Assembly: GCA_006384855.1 (NCBI GenBank)
Contig: VCJN01002289.1
Location: forward strand, 186,001-250,000
Source: Tetraselmis striata
Taxonomy: Eukaryota > Chlorophyta > Chlorodendrophyceae > Chlorodendrales > Chlorodendraceae
DNA length: 64,000 nt
Direction of reading: 5' to 3'
The position numbers were made by a program, and so were the translations under genes. The notes beneath the pieces were generated by a model. That model did not search any database and was not told where the DNA came from. It saw only the letters and a program-made list of their open reading frames with translations. Positions 57,491-64,000 of the stretch are shown here, one piece after another (the stretch's first letter is position 1; every line of letters begins with the position of its first letter).

Positions 57491-57740
57491 TGTTAAGATC
57501 CATGTGGACATGGGGTCCATGTGTACATGGAGCGGTCCATGTGGACATGGAGCCTCCATTGACCCATGTCCACATGGCCCCGTACCATGTACACATGGAG
57601 CAATCCGGGTCATATCCGTGTGGACATAGGCCGTCTGTCGGCCCATGTCCACATGGGTCGACCCATGTCAGCATGGAACGTCTGTCGCGCCCCATGTTCA
57701 AATGGCCCGCGCTGGGCAAGCCCATCTGCACATGGCCACG
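57491..57740 (+). repeat. Left inverted repeat with ten palindromic boxes
   Basis: Ten boxes matching or nearly matching CCATGTnnACATGG lie between 57500 and 57735, the outermost overlapping the terminal repeat. The palindromic form and repetition suggest binding sites for a dimeric transposase. The first 110 bp pair with the right end. Confidence 0.8.
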
Positions 57741-58023
57741 ACGCACGGTGGCGGGTAAGACGCTGTTCGGGCAGGCGCCGGATCGCGGTTACGACCCGGC
57801 CTTTGTACGGGCAGGTGCTGGTTGGCTCTGCGGCGCCCGCCATTCTGCGGACGAGTGCCGTGCCGGCGCGGGAGCTCCGATCGGGCGCCAGGTACAGTCG
57901 CTATTAAAACCCCCTGCGGACAGGCCGTGCTCACTCGTCCCCACAGTAGCACTCAATCGCAGCTGCGCAACTCCCCTCTCCGGGACCGCCTGTGCCCGGC
58001 TCTGGCCGGCTCTAGTCGATACT

Positions 58024-61000
58024 ATGGCCTTAGGCAATACTGATGCTACCGCAGGCGCTGCCGCACAGGAGGATGGGCCGGCCGAAGATCAACCGGAGGT
58101 TGAGGCACCATCGGTGGTGCAGGCGCTTCGCGACGTCTTCAACAAGAGACTTCGTGAGTATGTGGGGCAACGCCGAGACAACCAGACGTTGCGGACAGAG
58201 GCAGAGTACAATGAAGCCATGCCAACCCTCCGTACCTTCGAACAAACGATGAGAGAGGTGGGGCCCGCCGACATGCCTTGTTCGCAGGTTGCCCCCCGAT
58301 ATGGGACACAGACCTCGCGGGTAGGCGGATTCGCGTGTTATCACTGTACAGTCTGACGTTTAGCCGACCCGATCGCGCACCGGCCCGCTCATCCTCTACA
58401 TAGTACAGTTCCCGACAGTCGACTCTTTTGCCTCGTTGTTTGCGCCTGTAGGCCCGCTGCTGGCGCCGATTCTACGGTACGGCATGCAACTGGGCGGGCA
58501 CTTGCAGCCGCCGCCTGTACTGCCGCGCCGAGCCGAAATAAACTGGCGCCGCGCCTCTGCCATGTACTGAGCAGGTGCAAAGTGCTCTTCTTGTTGGACT
58601 GTCGAGCAGGAATGATCGCGGGCCTGGGCTACAAAGCGCCGCTTCGATATCCTGACCTGCGGAGACTCCGATATGCTCATCCAGAGAGGGGACATAAATG
58701 TCCCTCTGGAGCAGGTGAAGCTCGTCAGTCACGCCGGGATGGTCGTCGAACACATCCGGGATTCGCACCTCAAAGGGGTGCACGCCAAGGTGTACCTCCC
58801 TGAGCCCTTCCATTGTCCCGCTCTGCTTGCTGCCACTGCATGTTGGCTACGTACACACCACTAAGTGTACCCTCCCCCCATCACACTGTGCAGCTCCATA
58901 AGCTTCACAAAATGATTCTGGGAAGGTACTGTAACATCCCCAGGCGTGTCGTCAAACTTTTCTGCGAAACATGCGTCACCTGCGCCAAGCACAGAACTAC
59001 TAAGGCTAAGGCCGGTCACCGGCCGATATTGTCCAAGGGCATGTTCGGGGCCTGTGGCCAGATCGACCTCATCGACTACTAATCATCAGAATACAAGGGC
59101 TACCGCTGCCTGCTCACCTACATTGATCACCGCATCAAGTTTTGCTTCTGCACTCCGATCCCCAACAAGGAGATTTGTATGCCACAGTAGCGGGCGAGTT
59201 TGATATTTGCGCGCCTATCCAACCCCCTTGCTTCCGCCTTCCCCCTTTCTTATTTAATCTATGTATCTTATCACCGCGCCCCATCCCTGCAGAAGGATAC
59301 CATAGCTGGGAAACTGTTTCTACTCTTCTTTCTCCTTGGGCCGCCTGCCATCCTTCAAGCTGACAATGGTAGAGAGTTCTCCGTGTTGCCGACAAGCAAC
59401 CGAGCAAGATAATCGGTCTCTCGGAGGAGGAAGCAAAGGAGGTTTGTGGGCCGTTGTGTAATAAATAGCATGCTGCTCAGCCTGCATACAAGTGCAAGTC
59501 TAAGATATGTGCGTGTTGTGATTGCAAGTGATTGAAAGCACCAAGAAGCTCTTGCCTGCCTGCCAAATGGTAACAGGGAGAGCTACGCATAGCCCCAGCA
59601 GCGGCGGCATTGAAAGATTCAACCGCACCATTGAGGAGTACATCGCACATTGGTGTGATGAAAACAAGTCATTTGCCCAATTGCCCTTTGACGAAAAGGG
59701 GCAGCAGACAGAGGAGCAGGCGCGACAAGAGCAGCAGCCACAAGGGCAGGAAGACATGGATGCCTTCAGAACGCCAGCGCCTCTCCCAGTTGGTGAATGC
59801 CCGCAAAGCCGTTGCAGTATTGTTGGCCTGCCATGCTGCGCATGTACTGCACCATAGCATGAAGTGCTGAGCAATGATTATGTTAATGTGATTATAATCA
59901 ACTCTTTAAGTAATATAACAATCGACAGTAGTAATTATCACTACTCTTATTAATGTATGTTAATATTATACATGTTGGGTTTTATATATAATTAGTGCTG
60001 CTGCTGTTGGGTTATGTATATTAGGTTATGATGTTGTACATACTGTTATGATAATGTCCTCTAGCCAAGGCCATACCTTTCATTGTAATGTATCTCTCTC
60101 TCTCCCTCTCTCTCCCTCTCTCTCTAAATAATACTTATTATATTTTTATGTGTGTTTGCTGTATTATGTATTTATTTTGAATACTATAATTATGTAGCAG
60201 TGCTAGCTCGTATTTCACAGCATATGTATCCTAAACACACAAGTGCTAACTTATATTTCCCTGCTCCCCGCTCCTCCGTGTACACGAAAAAGATCTGCCC
60301 ATCACGACCAGGATTAGCGTAAACGAGCAGCACGATGAGCAGCTGCTCACTCGCAACGAGGACCAGCAGAAACTACGCGCCTACGTCCCAGACCCCAACT
60401 TGCCATGGGACCCGGACACATATTGCGCCCCATGCAAGGCTTGGTGCCATGGTGGGCATTGCAAGATTGGGATGCTTATCCCCACAGCCGGCCTTGTCAA
60501 GGGTCATCAGTGTGCGCGCGGCAAGGCCTTCTACCATGTCATATCCACAGGTAACCTGTTGTTGCTGTCAATCTTGTCAGCATGCCCGTTATTTATGGCA
60601 TGGGTGTGACTGTGTCAATCATGTGTCTTGCACGCAGGTGGAACGGATGATGGCCACTGCAGCAACGATTGCATGGCTGCTGGGACAGTGGATGTGGTGC
60701 CTCGCTCTGTTGAAACGACAAGTGCAGCCACCGTTGCAGCTGCCTCGTACCGTGAGTCAGTGGGCCGTAAGAGGCAAAGGTCGCGCGGCGGAGGCTACTC
60801 CACAAGTCCTCGTGCAAGCACGCGCGGCCGCTGGCGATTGTAGTCCAGTATCTCCCTCCCAGCTGGCCAACAGTCCCGGGCTCAGTGCGGTGCTGTACAG
60901 GCCAAGCAGGCTAGGGTGATGCGTTCCCCGGTTGCTGCCAAGGCCGGCCCAGCACCGGTGGTGGGTGATGTGGTCAGAGTGCTGTTGGCAAAGGAGGACC

Positions 61001-61545
61001 GTGGCAAGGTGGACCCTAGATTCTTGACATGCGTGGTGAGTTATGTTGTGCTCCTCTTGTTGTATACTGATGCCAGTTGCACGCAATGCTTGATGTGTCC
61101 CAGTGATGACGCGCACATCTTCTTTCTCAAATGCCCTCCCCAACCCCCTGTGATGCAGGTCACAGAATGCAATTCTTACAGAGTGGCTGTGGACGCAAGT
61201 GTTAACAAGACCACATATGGGCAGCAAGATATGGATTAGTTGCGCAACATTGCACCCGCGCGGGTGGGCTTGGCGGGTGTGGTAGAGAAGTGGAGCGACC
61301 AAGCATCATGAAAGACGATCTCCCTCAGAGAATGTGTAAGATCTGTGTCACTATTTGGGGGCCGAGGAATGATCAAATGCGCATGTAAAGGGCCGCGTGC
61401 CACCAGTGTGTGCAGTTGCCGCAAAGCTGGTAGGAAATGCAACTCTAGATGTCACCCTGATAACAACTGCTGTCGGAACATTGAGGACCATGGTGCTGGC
61501 ACTAGCGCTCAGGGAGCTGCCACCCCAGTCCGTGTAATGAACTAA
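58024..61545 (+). pseudogene. Ginger-type integrase/transposase gene, spliced and partly broken
   Basis: It starts with ATG at 58024 (MALGNTDATAGAAAQ). Later parts in order are LIQRGDINVPLEQVKLV with H-X4-H (DSHLKGVH), an intron at about 58790-58893, then NIPRRVVKLFCETCVTCAKH (CXXC of the HHCC finger) and GQIDLIDY, the first catalytic Asp. Next are GYRCLLTYIDHR, an intron, GPPAILQADNGREF (second Asp), SPSSGGIERFNRTIEEYIAHW (Glu), a Cys-rich exon (YCAPCKAWCHGGHC, intron 60552-60636), another intron at about 61036-61159, and CACKGPRATSVCSCRKAG with CNSRCHPDNNCC before the stop at 61545. The D,D,E triad is complete. A TAA at 59080-59082 follows LIDY, and later stops and frame changes indicate decay. 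This domain order is that of KRBA2-like domesticated relatives. Confidence 0.75.
59880..60300. other. AT-rich intron or spacer within the Ginger-like element
   Basis: Between the integrase exon and the Cys-rich exon lie about 400 bp of AT-rich DNA with a TCTCTCCC microsatellite at 60088-60126. No coding is seen; probably an intron. Confidence 0.5.
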
Positions 61546-61707
61546 ATTCTAGAATAAAATAAAATTTAACCGAAGTCTCTTTAATTTCACTCTAATTTAA
61601 AGTTAATGGAATGTGCTACTTAATTTGAACTTAATTGAAATCGAATTATTTCTGCCTTAAAATGCGGACAGAAAATTACCATATCACACATGGGCTGGAT
61701 AGCGTGG

Positions 61708-61954
61708 ATCCATGTGTAAATGGTCCAGTACCGCGCTCCATGCGCACATGGGCCGGTCCGTGTGTACATTGTCGTTTGTCGAGGGCAGTCCATGTGTACA
61801 TGGGTCAGCCAACGACCCGTGTTCACATGGACCGTTTCCGGTGAACTCCATGTGTACATGGTACGGGCCATGTGGACATGGGTCAATGGGGGCTCCATGT
61901 TCACATGGACCGCTCCATGTACACATGGCCCGCATGTCCACATGGATCTTAACA
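61708..61954 (-). repeat. Right inverted repeat with about ten palindromic boxes
   Basis: Mirror arrangement of the left end. The outer 109 bp are almost the reverse complement of 57491-57600. Inner boxes (for example CCATGTGTAAATGG near 61709) continue inward but the spacing sequence is no longer related. Confidence 0.8.
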
Positions 61955-61958
61955 GATA

Positions 61959-62015
61959 TACAGTACCCGGACGCCTCGCGTATGGGACGACCGCTCAACC
62001 GAGCGGACAAGGGAA
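61959..62015 (-). mobile_element. SINE copy 3, part 2 (tRNA-like head)
   Basis: The plus strand reads TACAGTACCCGGACGCCTCG and then GGGACGACCGCTCAACCGAG. This is the complement of the anticodon arm and A box of the SINE head found in full at 46.98-47.03 kb. It continues the SINE body that stops at 57490. Confidence 0.7.
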
Positions 62016-62275
62016 GCCTTGGCACCCGTAGTAGTGATTGCCTTGCCGCTACTGTGTCAGTGCACCATGGTACCAGTACATCACACCCTAGATAAACCCA
62101 TCACGCTCGTAGTACTTTGCCTGGGCCAGACTCTAGCCGCCCATATATGCAGCAAACCCAGTCCCGGGGGCGGGACATAAACCAGCAAACCCCTCACTAC
62201 CCTGCAGTCGCACCGCAGGCTTCGGCTCGCGCTCCGCCTCGCCGCGACGACATCGACGACGCTACCCGTACTGGT

Positions 62276-62406
62276 GTGAATTACAAAAAGGGCAGTTCCC
62301 CAGAATTAGAAAATCAACACAGCAAGCCGCCTAAAAGCGGCCCGCATCCCGCATAAGGCGGGATGGATGAGTGATGCGCACACGGTTCAGAGTCCGGGCC
62401 ACGCTG
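62276..62406 (-). mobile_element. Retrocopy sharing 104 identical bases with the 9.2-kb element's 3' end
   Basis: CCCGTACTGGT at 62265-62275 and 62407-62417 flanks a 131-bp insert. The part 62301-62404 is identical by eye to 9196-9299, which includes the last codons of the reverse-transcriptase ORF. On the other side, GTGAATTACAAAAAGGGCAG and TTCCC make up 25 further 3' bases that the 9.2-kb element lacks but the 6.7-kb copy has. It is a very recent 5'-truncated copy. Confidence 0.75.
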
Positions 62407-62417
62407 CCCGTACTGGT

Positions 62418-62959
62418 ACCGTACGGGGCAACAAGCGGCTAGCCGCAAATTCAAAAATCACGGCACGGCGAGCACCACCGAGTAGCACTGCTGCCGGAAG
62501 CGTGCCAGGACAGCCTCTCGCCGTTCGCAACTAGCCGGCAAGACAAATCTTTCGCAACTTTTTTTGCGGGCCACGCTATCTGTGGCGACTCGGGTTGTCG
62601 GCCGGGGTTGGTAGGAGCGTCCAGGTGCGGGAAGACCCCCCCCCCCCCCCCCCCCCCAGGGCGGCCTCACTTCTGCACTTCTCGCTGTTTTAAACACCCC
62701 CCGCCCTCCTCTTCCTCGCGGACCCACTGCTTACTGGCAGGCTGCCAGACACCTTGGGCAGAAGCTGCCACGAGGCAGTGTCAGGGGCAGTCCCGGGTCA
62801 GGTTTGCGCAGGACGACCGCGTCGGCGCCGGAGCGAGCGAGCGGGACTCAGAGGGCGTCTGGCGAGTCGCGTCGAGCGACTGCCCGTGTCGTCGGCGGCA
62901 GCAGCAGCAGGAGGAGCCTTCCGGCGGGTGGTGGGCGGTGCGGGCTACTCCAAGCCATC
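62418..62959 (+). promoter_or_regulatory. Upstream region of SMC1 with C tract
   Basis: Five hundred forty bases between the retrocopy and the SMC1 start codon. It holds a run of about 21 C at 62637-62657 and GC-rich sequence after that. It must contain the promoter and leader, but no core motif is clear. Confidence 0.4.
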
Positions 62960-64000
62960 ATGGCGTCGCCGGGTGGCGATGACGCGGCGAAGAAGGAGGA
63001 GGGCGCCGCGGCGCTGGGCAAGATCGTGCAGCTGACGGTGGAGAACTTCAAGAGCTACCGCGGGACGCAAGTAATCGGCCCCTTCCACGCCTTTACCGCC
63101 ATAATCGGCCCCAACGGCAGCGGCAAGAGCAACCTGATGGACGCCGTCAGCTTCGTGCTGGGCGTGCGCACGGCGCAGCTGCGCGGCAACCTGCGCGACC
63201 TGCTGTACAACAACACCGACCTGGGCCCGCGCTTCGAGCGCCCGCGCCGCGGCGCCGTCAAGCTGCTCTTCCAGGCGGAGGAGGGCGGCCTGGTGGAGTT
63301 CAGCCGCCACATCGTGCCCGCCGGTGCGGACAACTACAGCAGCCAGTACCGCGTGGACGGCGAGAACGTCGGCTGGGACGCGTACAACGAGCGCCTCAAG
63401 GGGTTCGGCATCCTTGTCAAGGCGCGCAACTTCCTTGTGTTCCAGGTGCCCCCCTTCCCCACCGCCTCTCGCCTGATGTTCAGCGGAGCCAACAGGAGAG
63501 GGACTGGGCCTCAGCTGCGGGGAGCGAAGCTCATCACAGGTGCAGACGTCAGTGGCTGTGCCCGCTCGAGGCGCTGCCTGGGGGCGGTGGGCCTTGGGGG
63601 CAAGTGAGCGCATGCCGAGCAGGGCGGGGCTCTTTGGGGCAGTGACGGCAGTGATGGCACGCCCGGCGGAGCCGCAGCTGCATGACCACCCTGCACACCG
63701 CTTCCCTTACCCCCCTCCTCCCCCGGGGTCTGAAGACGCGTGCCGCTGGTTCCGCAGGGCGACATCGAGTCGGTGGCGGGCATGCAGCCGGCGGACCTGA
63801 CCAACCTGGTGGAGCAGATCGCGGGCACGGACGTGCTGCGGCCCGAGTACGAGCAGCTGGAGCTGGCCAAGCAGAGCGCGGAGGAGAAGACGAGCTACGT
63901 GTTCTCCAAGAAGAAGAGCATCGCGATGGAGAAGCGGCAGAAGCGGGAGCAGAAGGAGGAGGCGGAGAAGCACCTGCAGCTGGAGAAGGACCTGGTGCGG
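62960..64000 (+). CDS. SMC1: Cohesin subunit SMC1, first two exons, gene continues past window
   Basis: SMC1 is a chromosome-structure ATPase that pairs with SMC3 in the cohesin ring. Exon 1 (62960-63445) starts MASPGGDDAAKKEEG and gives the family N-terminus IVQLTVENFKSYRG. The Walker A loop is GPNGSGKSN (residues 50-58), followed by LMDAVSFVLGVRTAQLRG and FLVFQ at the donor GTGCCC. Exon 2 (63758 on) reads GDIESVAGMQPADLTNLVEQ and enters the coiled coil (KRQKREQKEEAEKHLQLEKD). The phase-0 junction FLVFQ/GDIESVA is the strongly conserved SMC1 sequence. An upstream in-frame Met exists, but the chosen one lies close to the conserved domain as in other SMC1 proteins. The intron is 312 bp. Confidence 0.95.

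Larger units (their letters stand above)
57491..61954 (+). mobile_element. Ginger-like DNA transposon, 4464 bp, TGT...ACA ends, GATA target duplication
   Basis: The element begins TGTTAAGATCCATGTGGACA and ends with its reverse complement TGTCCACATGGATCTTAACA. It is flanked by GATA at 57487-57490 and 61955-61958. The outer inverted repeats (57491-57600 and 61846-61954) differ at about five positions. Inside and beyond them lie about ten copies per end of a 14-bp palindrome of form CCATGTnnACATGG. The coding part is an integrase-like transposase with a zinc-binding HHCC domain and a C-terminal Cys-rich domain. TGT...ACA termini, 4-bp duplications and a Gypsy-type integrase are the published hallmarks of Ginger transposons. 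Internal stops suggest that this copy is not fully functional. Confidence 0.85.

Noticed and set aside
59080..59082. Reassigned stop codon (TAA as Gln)
   Set aside because: Host genes here show no in-frame stops in well-supported exons, and other stops and frame changes occur in the same element, so decay is the simpler explanation.
62945..63613. 222-codon minus-strand frame opposite SMC1
   Set aside because: It is a shadow of the SMC1 exon caused by high GC at third positions.

Overview
This is eukaryotic nuclear DNA from a GC-rich, intron-rich genome. A unicellular alga such as a haptophyte or green alga is my guess, but the sequence does not fix the lineage. Three host genes are supported. 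They are the 5' part of APC5 (anaphase-promoting complex subunit 5) on the minus strand at 1-3908, a 19-exon leucine-rich-repeat protein of about 948 residues on the plus strand at 32917-45469, and the first two exons of cohesin SMC1 on the plus strand from 62960 to the window end. I placed exons by eye. They are supported by unbroken reading-frame phase across every junction and, for APC5 and SMC1, by alignment to remembered family features. Host introns share odd traits: long poly-C tracts on the sense strand, often right after the donor; donors reading GTGC rather than GTRAGT; and several probable GC donors.

The space between host genes is mostly mobile DNA at different stages of decay. 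From left to right: a 95-bp retrocopy at 6.7 kb with 17-bp target duplications; a 1-kb insertion at 7.9-8.9 kb with 16-bp duplications and an internal triple repeat; a 4.55-kb non-LTR retrotransposon at 9196-13745 with a 17-bp duplication; a gag-only LTR retrotransposon at 15352-18401 with 217-bp LTRs and a 5-bp duplication; a C2H2 zinc-finger ORF and a frameshifted methyltransferase-like relic at 20.9-23.8 kb; a palindrome-rich tandem array at 24.05-24.8 kb; and a 4.9-kb region bounded by 21-bp inverted repeats (25946-30808) that encloses a 3.7-kb satellite.

Right of the LRR gene lie a 257-bp tandem array mixed with tRNA-derived SINEs (46.5-48.1 kb), a Tc1/mariner-type transposase relic (50 kb), a foldback element (52.2 kb), a LINE fragment (56.2-57.3 kb), and a Ginger-like DNA transposon (57491-61954). 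The Ginger-like element has about 110-bp inverted repeats starting TGT and ending ACA, a 4-bp GATA duplication, and arrays of a palindromic box. It sits inside a SINE copy, so the order of insertion can be read directly.

Several retroelement copies share a 3' tail of two small hairpins with the 9.2-kb reverse-transcriptase element. The short ones lie in GGTACT-rich DNA, which suggests one machinery and a preferred target. All family calls are from motifs read by eye. No database search was run.
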